Positions 33,951 through 43,029 of a stretch of DNA of 64,000 bases are shown here, one piece after another (the stretch's first letter is position 1; each line of letters begins with the position of its first letter). Made by a program: the position numbers and the translations under genes. The notes beneath the pieces are model-generated. The model ran no database searches, was not told the DNA's origin, and was given only the letters and a program-made list of their open reading frames with translations. Origin of the DNA: Natronomonas salsuginis (GTDB lineage: Archaea > Halobacteriota > Halobacteria > Halobacteriales > Haloarculaceae); the NCBI RefSeq assembly GCF_005239135.1, contig NZ_QKNX01000002.1:558001-622000 (forward strand), given 5' to 3'.

Positions 33951-34523
33951 TCATTCCTCGCTCGCGACGCTGTAGCGAACGGCGTCGCGAGGCTCGCCGT
34001 TGACGACGAGCGAGTTTCCGATTCGTCTCTCCTTCTGGCCACCGAAGCGCTCGATCTACGCTGAGATGGCCTGCCGGGCGTTGTCGTTCGCCGGATCGTG
34101 TTGAGCGACGACGACGGCGAGATCGAGCCGATCGAACGCGAGCTCGAAGAATCAGGCTGCCCGATCCCCCGAACATCACCGCCCCCACAGCGGCTTTCGG
34201 AGCCAGATCCCCATGATCCCGATCCGGCGATCCCGATCGACCGCGAGGTTCGAAGGCCCCGCCAACTCCTCGGCGTACTCGCCGTTTCTCGGCCGCAGGA
34301 CGTAGGTCGCGTCCTCACCGGAATCGAAGGCGTCGCTACAGCGCTCGACCCACTCGAACGCCGCCTCGGGGATGTCGTAGGGGTCCCACCGGATGTGCCT
34401 CGTGAGCTCCTCGATGTCGGGCGCATCGGCGCGGCCGTGTTCGTACAGCTCCCAGGGATCGAACTCGTCGACGTGGAGTCGTTCGTACCGAAACCGCATG
34501 CTTCGCATCTCGGTCGGAAACAG
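33951..34523 (-). pseudogene. GNAT N-acetyltransferase pseudogene (three in-frame stops)
   Basis: One continuous frame of about 190 codons matches the RimJ/RimL-type GNAT layout: YERLH-DEFDPWELYEH, DPYDIPEAAFEWVE, the strand RIGIMGIWLRKPLWGR, then GDRAA, LAFDRLDLAVVVAQHDPAN, IERFGGQKERR and a final NGEPRDAVRYSVASEE. It is interrupted by TGA at 34176-34178, TGA at 34152-34154 and TAG at 34056-34058, with no frameshift. The likely original start is a CTG at 34523 where an ATG would be expected. The first stop removes the acetyl-CoA-binding loop and everything after it. Confidence 0.8.
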
Positions 34524-34585
34524 GGACGTACCGAGTCGAGCGCGTTCGGAGCTAAAAGCTTTTGCCGGGCCCTCGAGTCGCCGAT

Positions 34586-35335
34586 TCAGCGCGATTCGAT
34601 GAGTCCGTACGTGGATTCGAGGTGGTCGATGATCCAATCGACGGTCGAGGGGTCGTAGGTCCAAAAGCCGTAGAACGCTCTGGACTCTCGCTCTTCTGCC
34701 AGGAGGGCGCACTTGTTCACGTCGATGCCCGCGCCGTCGTAAGCGACGAACCAGGTGCGTTCGATCTCGTCGCTCCGTTCGACGTGGATCGTGAGGTCGG
34801 TGTCGTGATCGGGTACGTCAGCGTCGGGCGCGGCGTAGGCGTGGACGTCGAGGCCGCTTTTTCCAGCCAACTGTTCGTAGATATCCATCTGCTCAGCGAT
34901 GATCGAAAGCTTCTGAAAGCCCGAGTGGATGGAGCCCTTTCCGATGCGCCAGGCGCGGTCCTCGATCTCTCGGGAGGCGGCGACCATCTGATCGATGTCG
35001 TAGGAGGTGAACATCGTCTCGTCGAGGTGATCGAGGATCGGACGGTATGCGTCCCCATCGAAGGCCGGATCGGTCGTTTGGGGTTCGGCGGTCGGATCGA
35101 TGTCGGCGTTGGAATCGAGGATCGTCTCGATCGCGGCGGCGGTGACGAACTCGTCCCCGTCGGCGAGGACCGCGAACGCCTCCGGCTTACCGCTCGGTGT
35201 GTGTTCTCCGAAGACGGAGAGATTTCGGTCGTGAAACTGCTCGCGGAGGGTCGCGATCGTCTCCTTGTCGGCGTTGAAGACCGTCAACGTCTTCTCGTGG
35301 TCTTCGACCCCCGCGATGAGCTCGATGAGAGACAT
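34586..35335 (-). CDS. DICT sensory-domain protein
   Basis: 249 residues. The N terminus MSLIELIAGVEDHEKTLTVF and the central segment around YDIDQMVAASREIEDRAW fit the haloarchaeal DICT-domain proteins. DICT domains are thought to sense light or redox signals near diguanylate cyclases and two-component proteins; here it stands alone without an output domain. The C-terminal third has a beta-rich region and ends with FWTYDPSTVDWIIDHLE. It is divergent from the zinc alcohol dehydrogenase with 163 bases between starts. Confidence 0.78.
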   Translation of the reverse strand: MSLIELIAGVEDHEKTLTVFNADKETIATLREQFHDRNLSVFGEHTPSGKPEAFAVLADGDEFVTAAAIETILDSNADIDPTAEPQTTDPAFDGDAYRPILDHLDETMFTSYDIDQMVAASREIEDRAWRIGKGSIHSGFQKLSIIAEQMDIYEQLAGKSGLDVHAYAAPDADVPDHDTDLTIHVERSDEIERTWFVAYDGAGIDVNKCALLAEERESRAFYGFWTYDPSTVDWIIDHLESTYGLIESR

Positions 35336-35498
35336 TCGCTTCAGTCGGGGCTATGACATTGTGGGTAATAAGCCTGTGGCCTCCGTCGGATCGTGGCATA
35401 TGGATAAACAAAGTACGAGTTTGTTCCGGTTTTCCCGCGGCCCAACACAATCGCTCGCGACAACGGGTTTTTTCCTCCGCGCATACGATGTCCCGCGT

Positions 35499-36551
35499 AT
35501 GCGCGCCGCAATCTACCGCGGTCCCCGAGAGATCGCGATCGAGGACGTTCCGCGTCCCGCGATCGAAGCGCCGACAGACGCCATCGTTCGCGTCACCCAC
35601 ACCGCAGTCTGCGGCTCGGACCTGTGGTTCTACCGCGGCGATAGCGACCGGGAAGACGGCTCCCCCGTCGGCCACGAACCGATGGGAATCGTCGAGGCCG
35701 TGGGCGACGACGTTCGCTCCGTCGAGCCCGGCGATCGGGTGTTCGCGCCCTTTTTGATCAGCTGTGGCTACTGTGAGTTCTGCCGGAAGGGGCTCCACAC
35801 GTCCTGTGTGAACGGCGATTCGTGGGGCGGCGACAACGGCGGCGGTCAGGGCGAGTACGTCCGCGCGAGACACGCCGACGGGACGCTCGTTCGGGTGCCG
35901 GAGCGCCACGCCGACGACGAGGATACGCTTCGGTCGCTGCTCCCGCTGACCGACGTGATGGGGACCGGCCACCACGCCGCGGTGAGCGCCGGCGTCGATA
36001 CCGGGTCGACCTGCGTCGTCGTCGGCGACGGGGCGGTCGGCCTCTGTGGCGTCCTCGCGGCCCGCAGGCTGGGTGCCGAACGGATCGTTGCGGTCGGCCA
36101 CCACGAGAATCGGCTCGACCTCGCTGCCGAGTTCGGCGCGACCGAGACGATCAACGCTCGGGGCGAGGAGGCGATCGAGCGGGCGAAAGAGACCACTTAC
36201 GGCGGCCCGAACCACGTCCTCGAGTGCGTCGGCGCGGCATCGGCGATGAACGCCGCCATTGAGATCTGCCGCGACGGCGGCACCGTCGGCTACGTCGGGG
36301 TTCCGCACGGCGTCACATCGGAGGGACTCGACGTGTTCGGGCTGTTCGGCGGGAACGTCGCGCTCGACGGTGGCGTCGCGCCGGTTCGAGCCTACGCCGA
36401 AGAGCTGATGGCGGACGTGTTGGCCGGCACGCTCGATCCGAGTCCGATCTTCACGAAGACCGTCGATCTCGACGGCGTCCCCGAGGGGTATCGGGCGATG
36501 GACGAACGGGAGGCGATCAAAGTGCTCGTCAGACCGCACGGCAGCGAGTGA
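35499..36551 (+). CDS. Zinc-dependent alcohol dehydrogenase (MDR family)
   Basis: 350 residues from the ATG at 35499. The catalytic zinc site AVCGSDLWFYRG and G-H-E-P-M-G are near residues 37-66; the structural zinc lobe has four cysteines in SCGYCEFCRKGLHTSC (about 88-103). The NAD(P) fold contains VVVGDGAVGLCG near residue 172. It oxidises an alcohol or reduces an aldehyde; the substrate is unknown. It shares a divergent promoter region with the DICT gene. Confidence 0.9.
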   Translation: MRAAIYRGPREIAIEDVPRPAIEAPTDAIVRVTHTAVCGSDLWFYRGDSDREDGSPVGHEPMGIVEAVGDDVRSVEPGDRVFAPFLISCGYCEFCRKGLHTSCVNGDSWGGDNGGGQGEYVRARHADGTLVRVPERHADDEDTLRSLLPLTDVMGTGHHAAVSAGVDTGSTCVVVGDGAVGLCGVLAARRLGAERIVAVGHHENRLDLAAEFGATETINARGEEAIERAKETTYGGPNHVLECVGAASAMNAAIEICRDGGTVGYVGVPHGVTSEGLDVFGLFGGNVALDGGVAPVRAYAEELMADVLAGTLDPSPIFTKTVDLDGVPEGYRAMDEREAIKVLVRPHGSE

Positions 36552-36641
36552 CCCTGACCGCGAGTCGCCGAAACCCGCCGAGTGCATCGTGATTAATACA
36601 CCTATATCATAATTAATGCATGCCAATGTGTAGCAAATGCT

Positions 36642-36685
36642 TTTATTATGCGCGTCCAAACTTTCGATAACGCGCCTACGGGCGC
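36642..36685 (+). promoter_or_regulatory. porA promoter and 5'-terminal UACG-capped hairpin
   Basis: TTTATTAT (36642-36649) predicts a transcript start near 36672. Exactly there begins a perfect hairpin, GCGCC-TACG-GGCGC (36672-36685), which closes on an extra-stable c(UACG)g tetraloop. The start codon follows 11 bases later (36697). The AT-rich stretch upstream (36590-36645) has several ATTAAT/ATGCAT elements that may bind a regulator. Confidence 0.5.
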
Positions 36686-36696
36686 AGTGATATCCA

Positions 36697-38586
36697 ATGA
36701 CAGACGAACTCATCTGGCGAATCGCGGGTGGTTCCGGCGACGGAATCGACTCGACGAGCCAGAACTTCGCGAAAGCGTTGATGCGATCGGGGCTCGACGT
36801 ATTCACGCACCGACACTATCCGTCGCGCATCCGCGGCGGCCACACCTACGTCGAGGTGCGCGCCGCCTCTGAACCGGTGAAATCCCGGGGCGACGGCTAC
36901 AACTTCCTGTTGGCCCTCGGCGACTCGTTCGCCAGAAATCCGCAGGAAGAGGCCATCTACGGCAACGAGGAACTCAAGCCAATCGTCGAGAACCTCGACG
37001 AACTCCGCGAGGGCGGCATCATCATCTACGACGAGGGGCTCATCGACATCGAGGAGGTCCCCGAGTTCGAGGCGCGCGTCGAGGAGAACGACTGGCACGT
37101 CTACCCGCTCGATCTCCGGAGCCTCGCCCGTGAGAAGGGCCGCGAGGTCATGCGGAACACCGCCGGCGTCGGCGCGACCGCCGCGCTCCTCGATTACGAT
37201 CTCGACCACATCGAGGATCTGATGGCCGACGCGATGTCCGGCGAGATCCTGGAGACAAACCTCGACATTCTTCAGATCGCCTACGACGAGGTCAAAGCGA
37301 AAGAGTTCACCCACGACCTCCGAATGCCGACGGGTGAACACGAGGAGGAGCAGGTGCTGCTCTCGGGCAGCAACGCTATCGCCTTCGGTGCGCTCGATTC
37401 GGGCTGTCGGTTCATCGCCGGCTACCCGATGACGCCGTGGACCGAGGTGTACACGCTCATGAGCCAGTACCTTCCCGAGGTCGGCGGTATCTCCGAGCAG
37501 GTCGAAGACGAGATTGCCGCGGCGGCGCTCGCCCTCGGCGCGTCGCACGCCGGCGTCAAGGCGATGTCGGGCAGCAGTGGCGGCGGGTTCGCCCTGATGA
37601 GCGAACCGCTCGGCCTCGCAGAGATGACCGAGACACCGGTCGTCCTCATCGAGGCGACCCGCGCCGGTCCCTCGACCGGGATGCCGACGAAGCCCGAACA
37701 GAGCGACCTCGAACACGTCCTGTACACGAGCCAGGGCGACTCCTGTCGGGTCGTCTTCGCGCCCGGGAACGTCGAGGAGGCCTACGAGCAGACTCGTGCG
37801 GCCTTCGAGATCGCCTACGATTATCAGCTCCCGGCGATCGTGTTGTACGATCAGAAGATCGGCGGCGAGCTCAGAAACGTCGACGAATCCTTCTTCGACC
37901 GCGAGCCCGATCCGGGCCTCGGCGCGACGCTCACCGAGGAGGAGATCGCCGAGGCGGCCCACCACGCCTCCGGAAAGTTCAGCCGCTTCCAGCACGACCC
38001 CGGCAACGAGCGCGGCGTCTCGCCGCGATCGATCCCCGGTCAGAAGGGCGGTCGCTTCCTCGCGACCGGCAACGAGCACAACGAACAGGGTCACATCAGC
38101 GAGGACCCCGACAACCGCGCCGCCCAACTCGAACGGCGGATCGGCAAACTCGACTCCATCCGCGGCGATCTCGACGCCAAGGAGTCGAGCAACCAGACGT
38201 ACCGCGGTCCGGAGGACGCCGACTACGGCATCATCACGTTCGGCAGCCAACAAGGCACCGTCGAAGAGGCCGTCGATCGGCTCAACGACGAGGGCCACAG
38301 CGTCCGGTCGATGGGCGTCTCCGATCTGATGCCGCTGGCCGAGGAGGAGCTGACGGAGTTCCTCTCCTCGGTCGATGAGGCGCTCGTCGTCGAGATGACC
38401 GCGAGCGCGCAGTTCCGCGGCCTCATCCAGAAGGAGCTCGGTCGGTTCGGCCCGAAGATGCACAGCCTTCTGAAATACAACGGCAACCCGTTCGAACCCG
38501 GCGAGATCGTCGACGGGTTCGAAGCGATAATCGGGGGCGACGACCCCGCGCCGACGACGACGTTCGTCCCCGCGGCAGGTGACTAA
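36697..38586 (+). CDS. porA: 2-oxoacid:ferredoxin oxidoreductase alpha chain (gamma-alpha fusion), probably pyruvate
   Basis: 629 residues. The N-terminal gamma-like domain (about 1-190: RIAGGSGDGIDSTSQNFAKAL, YPSRIRGGHTYVEVR) is fused to the alpha domain (about 220-629: LSGSNAIAFGALDSGCRFIAGYPMTPWTEV, GISEQVEDEIAAAALALGA). With the beta chain it forms an alpha2beta2 enzyme that oxidatively decarboxylates a 2-oxoacid to acyl-CoA and reduces ferredoxin. Lengths fit haloarchaeal PorA better than KorA by memory, but pyruvate versus 2-oxoglutarate is not certain. The beta-chain gene follows 3 bases later. Confidence 0.85.
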   Translation: MTDELIWRIAGGSGDGIDSTSQNFAKALMRSGLDVFTHRHYPSRIRGGHTYVEVRAASEPVKSRGDGYNFLLALGDSFARNPQEEAIYGNEELKPIVENLDELREGGIIIYDEGLIDIEEVPEFEARVEENDWHVYPLDLRSLAREKGREVMRNTAGVGATAALLDYDLDHIEDLMADAMSGEILETNLDILQIAYDEVKAKEFTHDLRMPTGEHEEEQVLLSGSNAIAFGALDSGCRFIAGYPMTPWTEVYTLMSQYLPEVGGISEQVEDEIAAAALALGASHAGVKAMSGSSGGGFALMSEPLGLAEMTETPVVLIEATRAGPSTGMPTKPEQSDLEHVLYTSQGDSCRVVFAPGNVEEAYEQTRAAFEIAYDYQLPAIVLYDQKIGGELRNVDESFFDREPDPGLGATLTEEEIAEAAHHASGKFSRFQHDPGNERGVSPRSIPGQKGGRFLATGNEHNEQGHISEDPDNRAAQLERRIGKLDSIRGDLDAKESSNQTYRGPEDADYGIITFGSQQGTVEEAVDRLNDEGHSVRSMGVSDLMPLAEEELTEFLSSVDEALVVEMTASAQFRGLIQKELGRFGPKMHSLLKYNGNPFEPGEIVDGFEAIIGGDDPAPTTTFVPAAGD

Positions 38587-38589
38587 TCC

Positions 38590-39525
38590 ATGAGTGCGTT
38601 CAACGCGATCGGAGAGAAACGGGAGGTACAGCGCGAGGACTTCACGCCCGGCATCGAGCCGCAGGCGACGTGGTGTCCGGGATGCGGCGACTTCAGCGTC
38701 CTCAAGGCGCTGAAGGGCGCGATGACCGAACTCGGGAAGAACCCCGACGAGGTGCTGTTGGCGACCGGCATCGGCTGTTCGGGCAAGCTGAACAGCTACT
38801 TCGAGAGCTATGGTTTCCACACGCTGCACGGCCGGTCGCTCCCGGTCGCCCGGGCGGCGAAGCTCGCCAACCCCGACCTCGAGGTCGTCGCCGCGGGCGG
38901 CGACGGCGACGGCTACGGGATCGGCGGCAACCACTTCACCCACACGGCCCGGGAGAACCACGACATGACCTACATCGTGTTCAACAACGAGATCTTCGGG
39001 CTGACGAAGGGCCAGACCTCACCGACGAGTCCGAAGGGGCACAAATCGAAGACGCAGCCCCACGGCTCGGCAAAGGATCCCGTCCGGCCGCTGTCGCTGT
39101 CGCTCACCTCGGGGGCGTCCTACGTCGCCCGCACGGCCGCTGTCAACCCGAACCAGGCCCAAGAGATCCTCGTCGAGGCGATCGAGCACGACGGGTTCTC
39201 CCACGTCGACTTCCTCACGCAGTGTCCGACCTGGAACAAGGACGCCAAACAGTACGTCCCCTACATCGACGTGCAGGAGAACGACGAGTACGACTTCGAC
39301 ATCACGGACCGCCGCGAGGCCGCCGAGATGATGTTCGAGACGGAAACGGCGCTCCACGAGGGGAAGGTGCTGACCGGTCGGTACTACCAGGACGCTGACC
39401 GCCCGTCGTACGGACAAGAAAAGCGCGCTGTCGGCGAGATGCCCGAAGTGCCGCTGGCCGAGCGCTACCACGACGACAGCTACGAGTGGGAGCGCAGCTA
39501 CGACATGCTGGATCCCCATAAATAA
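38590..39525 (+). CDS. porB: 2-oxoacid:ferredoxin oxidoreductase beta chain, probably pyruvate
   Basis: 311 residues. It carries the thiamine diphosphate and iron-sulfur site: WCPGCGD (C29, C32), GCSGK (C62), and the ThDP/Mg motif GDGDGYGIGG beginning at 103 and ending with FNNEIFG near 130. A further Cys is in LTQCPTWN. Electrons go to ferredoxin, matching the pathway of aerobic haloarchaea that lack pyruvate dehydrogenase activity. Specificity (Por versus Kor) is judged mainly from length. A T-run (39553-39557) follows the stop and may terminate transcription. Confidence 0.85.
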   Translation: MSAFNAIGEKREVQREDFTPGIEPQATWCPGCGDFSVLKALKGAMTELGKNPDEVLLATGIGCSGKLNSYFESYGFHTLHGRSLPVARAAKLANPDLEVVAAGGDGDGYGIGGNHFTHTARENHDMTYIVFNNEIFGLTKGQTSPTSPKGHKSKTQPHGSAKDPVRPLSLSLTSGASYVARTAAVNPNQAQEILVEAIEHDGFSHVDFLTQCPTWNKDAKQYVPYIDVQENDEYDFDITDRREAAEMMFETETALHEGKVLTGRYYQDADRPSYGQEKRAVGEMPEVPLAERYHDDSYEWERSYDMLDPHK

Positions 39526-39830
39526 TCCGCACGGCGTCGCGACATTTCATACGACTTTTTAGGCGAGTTACCTGCCGAGAGTACGAGAAACACTCGATAA
39601 TACTGTTTCTGAGGGACGCGTCCAAACGGGGTAAGCCGAACGGATCATTCGTGGCGGTGACTGCCTTTCGACGATGTATCGCGTTCTATTTATAAACAGA
39701 TCCGCGGAGACCGCGCCCCATGTATAAACTCTCCCCTCATGAATGCCGAAATAGTGTTTAAAAATGGCTCTGCGGATCACGTATTACTTATAAATCCCAC
39801 CCGTGACCGCTCGGAGCAGTATATAAACCG
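39526..39830. other. AT-rich intergenic region with five regularly spaced TATA-like boxes
   Basis: About 305 bases between convergent porB and purD. After a T-run near 39553, five TATA-like elements occur: TTTATAAA (39689-39696), TATAAA (39723-39728), TTTAAAAA (39757-39764), TTATAAAT (39788-39795) and TATAAA (39822-39827), spaced 31-35 bases. No protein-size gene is seen; the largest leaderless candidate is a 13-codon frame at 39720. An undetected small RNA or a DNA-bending region are both possible. Confidence 0.5.
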
Positions 39831-41123
39831 CTACTCGCGCAGTTCCCGCATGTGGTCGATCCGCGTTTGCACCAGCTTGGCCGTCCCGATGTCGTGGCGG
39901 ACGCGCAGGCCGTCCGTTCCGGTCCGATCGAAGGCATCTTCGACGACCGCCTCGGCCTCGGCGATTGAGTCGGCGACCCCGACGACGGCGAACGACCGAG
40001 AGGTCGTCGTGTAGATCCCGTCCTCGCGGGCGTCGACGCTCGCGTAAAACAGCTGGGCGTCGCCGGCGCTCTCGGCGTTGATCGCCACCTTCGCGCCCGC
40101 CTTCGGATCGGTCGGGTAGCCCTCGGGGACGGCGTACTTACAGACCGTCGCCTTCGGCTCGAACTCGAGTTCGGGGAGCGACTCGCCCTCCCGTCCCGCG
40201 ACAAGCAGGTCGACGAAGTCGGTGGCCAGCACGGGCAGGGTGTTCATCGCTTCGGGATCCCCGAAGCGGGCGTTGAACTCGACGACCTTCGGCCCCTCGG
40301 TCGTCAGCATGAACTGGCCGTAGAGAATCCCCTTGTAGTCGGGCATCGCCTCGACAACGGCGTCGATGACCTCGACCGCGTCGTCGTAGTCGGCCTCGGT
40401 CATGAACGGCAGCTGGGGCGTCGAGTCGCTGTAGGAGCCCATCCCGCCGGTGTTCGGCCCCTCGTCGCCCTCGAAGGCACGCTTGTGGTCCTGCACGGCC
40501 GGCGAGACGCGGTACTCCCCGTCCGCGACGAACGCCTGGATCGTGAACTCCTCGCCGATCAGCCGTTCCTCGAGGACGAACGACTCGTACTCGCTGCCGA
40601 GGACGAACTCGATTCCTTCCGCCTCGGTGATCTGGTCGCCGATGACGCGGACGCCCTTCCCGCCGGTCAGCCCGCGCGGTTTGATCGCGAGGTCGCCGTC
40701 GTACTCGCGGATGTAGTCGGCGGCTTCCTCGCCGCTCTCGAACGTCGCGAAGGTCGGACAGCCCGGAATCGAGTGTTCGGCCATGAACTCCCGCTGGAAT
40801 GCCTTGTCCGTCTCGATCCTCGCCTCGGCCTCCCGCGGGCCGAACGCGTAGATCCCGGCGTCGTCGAGGGCGTCAGCCACGCCCGCGTTGAGCGCCGACT
40901 CGGGGCCGACCGCCGCGAGCGTCGCGCCGACCGATTCGGCGTACTCGACGATCGCGTCACCGTCCGTCTCGTCGATCGTCTCGTAGCCCGACGCGATCGC
41001 GTCGATCCCGGGGTTACGGTTCGACGCACACGCGTACAGTTCGCCGTCTTCGGCCCTCGCCACAGCGCGGGCGATCGCGTGTTCGCGGCCACCGCCGCCG
41101 ACGAGAAGCACCGTCTCTGTCAT
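39831..41123 (-). CDS. purD: Phosphoribosylamine--glycine ligase
   Basis: 430 residues. It joins glycine to phosphoribosylamine with ATP, the second step of purine synthesis. Signatures: VLLVGGGGREHAIA at the start, the ATP-grasp lysine loop IKPRGLTGGKGV (about 148-159), EFNARFGDPE near 290 and a C-terminal biotin-carboxylase-like domain. No other pur gene is adjacent. It is divergent from the acyl-CoA synthetase, with 151 bases between the starts. Confidence 0.96.
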   Translation of the reverse strand: MTETVLLVGGGGREHAIARAVARAEDGELYACASNRNPGIDAIASGYETIDETDGDAIVEYAESVGATLAAVGPESALNAGVADALDDAGIYAFGPREAEARIETDKAFQREFMAEHSIPGCPTFATFESGEEAADYIREYDGDLAIKPRGLTGGKGVRVIGDQITEAEGIEFVLGSEYESFVLEERLIGEEFTIQAFVADGEYRVSPAVQDHKRAFEGDEGPNTGGMGSYSDSTPQLPFMTEADYDDAVEVIDAVVEAMPDYKGILYGQFMLTTEGPKVVEFNARFGDPEAMNTLPVLATDFVDLLVAGREGESLPELEFEPKATVCKYAVPEGYPTDPKAGAKVAINAESAGDAQLFYASVDAREDGIYTTTSRSFAVVGVADSIAEAEAVVEDAFDRTGTDGLRVRHDIGTAKLVQTRIDHMRELRE

Positions 41124-41274
41124 ATCCGAGATCGGTGCACGGAGAAGCCTAAACGTTGCCCTTGCGACCCCCTACTGTATCCACGCTTGTGCATACCTGC
41201 GGGCGATTCACCGCCGCCGAGACACGATAAGGCATACCACAATACGTATGTCGCTCATACCTGTGTGATACGAT

Positions 41275-42960
41275 ATGTCAACTATCCCCGACCTCGAGGC
41301 GTACCGGTTTTACGAGCGCGAGTGGACCGAGTACGACGACCTGCTCGACTCGTTCGAGTGGGAGGTTCCCGAGCGATTCAACATGGCGTCGTACATCTGT
41401 GATCGGTGGTGTGAAGACGGCGATCGGACGGCGCTCGTCGCCGACGACGGGGACGGAAACGGCGAGATGTACTCGTTCGAACGGCTCCGCAAGGAGGCCG
41501 ACGCGACGGCGGCGTTCCTCCGCGAACGCGGCGTTTCCCGCGGTGACAGAGTCGGGATCAACGCCCGCCAGCGCCCCGAGACGGTGGTCGCGCACGTCGC
41601 CTGCTGGAAACTGGGTGCCGTCTCCGTCCCCCTGAGCACGCTCTTCGGGACCGACGCGCTCTCGTATCGACTCGACGATTCGGAATCGGTCGCCTGCTTC
41701 GTCGACGGCTCGAACGTCGAAACGCTCCGGGAGAGCCATGGGGATGTCCCATCGCTGGAGACGGTCGTCACGATCGGCGACGCCGAACCGACGGGCGACG
41801 AAACGGCGTTCGGAACGGTTCTGTCGTCCTCCTCGGAGCGCTTCGAGACGGTCGACACCGCGGCCGACGACGACGCCATCATCATCTACACCTCGGGCAC
41901 GACCGGCGATCCGAAGGGCGTCCGTCACGCTCACCGCGTCCTGCTCGGCAATCTACCGCTTTTCATCACGAGCTTCTGCAATCTGGAGTTGAACGACGAC
42001 GACGTGTTCTGGACCCCCTCCGAGTGGGCCTGGGTGGCGACGCTGTTCGACGTCGTCTTCCCCGGGCTCTACTACGGCCGCCCCGTCGTCGCCCACACGG
42101 CTGACGGCTCGTTCGACCCAGAGACGGCCATGGATCTCCTCGAACGACACCACGTGACGAACTTCTTCGCGCCGCCAACGGCGCTCCGGATGATGGAGCA
42201 ACTCGACGCCCCCGAGCGGTGGGATGTCTCCAGCGTCCGTTGCATCCCGAGCGGCGGCGAGTCGCTCGGCGACACGATCGTCGAGTGGGCCGAGGCGGTC
42301 TTCGACGGGGCGGCCGTCCACGAGGCGTACGGTCAGACCGAGGCCAACATGACCGTCGGCGACTGCACGAAGCTCCTCGACTCGAAGGACGGCAAGATTG
42401 GCCCCATCGGGCCGGGACACGACGTTGTGATCGTCGATCCCGAGACCGCCGAACCGACTGTCGACCGCGGCGAGACCGGAGAGATCGCCGTCAGATACGA
42501 GGGGAACCCGGTCTGTTTCAAGCAGTACTGGAACAAGCCCGAAGCCACGGCGAGCAAGGTACAGAACGGCTGGCTGTTGACCGAGGACCTCGGCCGGATG
42601 GACGAGGACGGTTTCGTCGAGTTCGTCTCCCGGAAGGACACCGTCATCATCTCGGCCGGATACCGGATCGGCCCCGTCGAGATCGAGGAGGCGTTGTCGG
42701 CACACGATGCGGTCGCCGACGCGGGCGTGATCGGCGTCCGCGACGAGGAGCGCGGTGAGGTGCCGAAGGCGTTCGTCACGCTCGCGCCCGGGTACGAGGC
42801 GTCGACTGATCTCGCCGACCGGCTCCGAAGCGACGTCAGAAGCCGGCTCGCCGCGTACGAGTACCCCCGCGAGATCGAGTTCGTCGACGACCTCCCGAAG
42901 ACCAGCTCCGGGAAGATCCGGCGGGCGTCGCTCGAAGAGCGTGAAGGACTGGTCAAATAA
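41275..42960 (+). CDS. Acyl-CoA synthetase (AMP-forming)
   Basis: 561 residues. ANL-superfamily motifs are complete: P-loop IIYTSGTTGDPKG (about 202-214), EAYGQTEAN near 350, LLTEDLGRMDEDGF near 435 and the adenylation lysine in KTSSGKIRR near the C terminus. It activates a carboxylate, probably a medium- or short-chain fatty acid or acetate-like substrate, to the CoA ester. Repeated CATACC elements precede the gene and may be operator sites. The iron-type alcohol dehydrogenase follows after 69 bases with its own TATA box. Confidence 0.9.
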   Translation: MSTIPDLEAYRFYEREWTEYDDLLDSFEWEVPERFNMASYICDRWCEDGDRTALVADDGDGNGEMYSFERLRKEADATAAFLRERGVSRGDRVGINARQRPETVVAHVACWKLGAVSVPLSTLFGTDALSYRLDDSESVACFVDGSNVETLRESHGDVPSLETVVTIGDAEPTGDETAFGTVLSSSSERFETVDTAADDDAIIIYTSGTTGDPKGVRHAHRVLLGNLPLFITSFCNLELNDDDVFWTPSEWAWVATLFDVVFPGLYYGRPVVAHTADGSFDPETAMDLLERHHVTNFFAPPTALRMMEQLDAPERWDVSSVRCIPSGGESLGDTIVEWAEAVFDGAAVHEAYGQTEANMTVGDCTKLLDSKDGKIGPIGPGHDVVIVDPETAEPTVDRGETGEIAVRYEGNPVCFKQYWNKPEATASKVQNGWLLTEDLGRMDEDGFVEFVSRKDTVIISAGYRIGPVEIEEALSAHDAVADAGVIGVRDEERGEVPKAFVTLAPGYEASTDLADRLRSDVRSRLAAYEYPREIEFVDDLPKTSSGKIRRASLEEREGLVK

Positions 42961-43029
42961 CGCCGCGAAGCGGTGGCTCACGCGCTGGATGTGGGAGGAT
43001 TTAATGCGGCTCACAGAGCAGTTTCGAGT

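Noticed and set aside
34056-34178. Stop-codon read-through or recoding (Sec/Pyl) in the GNAT gene
   Set aside because: Two different stop codons, a lost start codon, no cysteine or selenocysteine position expected in GNAT enzymes, and no suitable RNA structure seen. Decay is simpler.
36676-38961. 761-codon open frame antisense to porA/porB
   Set aside because: Shadow of two well-conserved genes; no recognisable domain or promoter.
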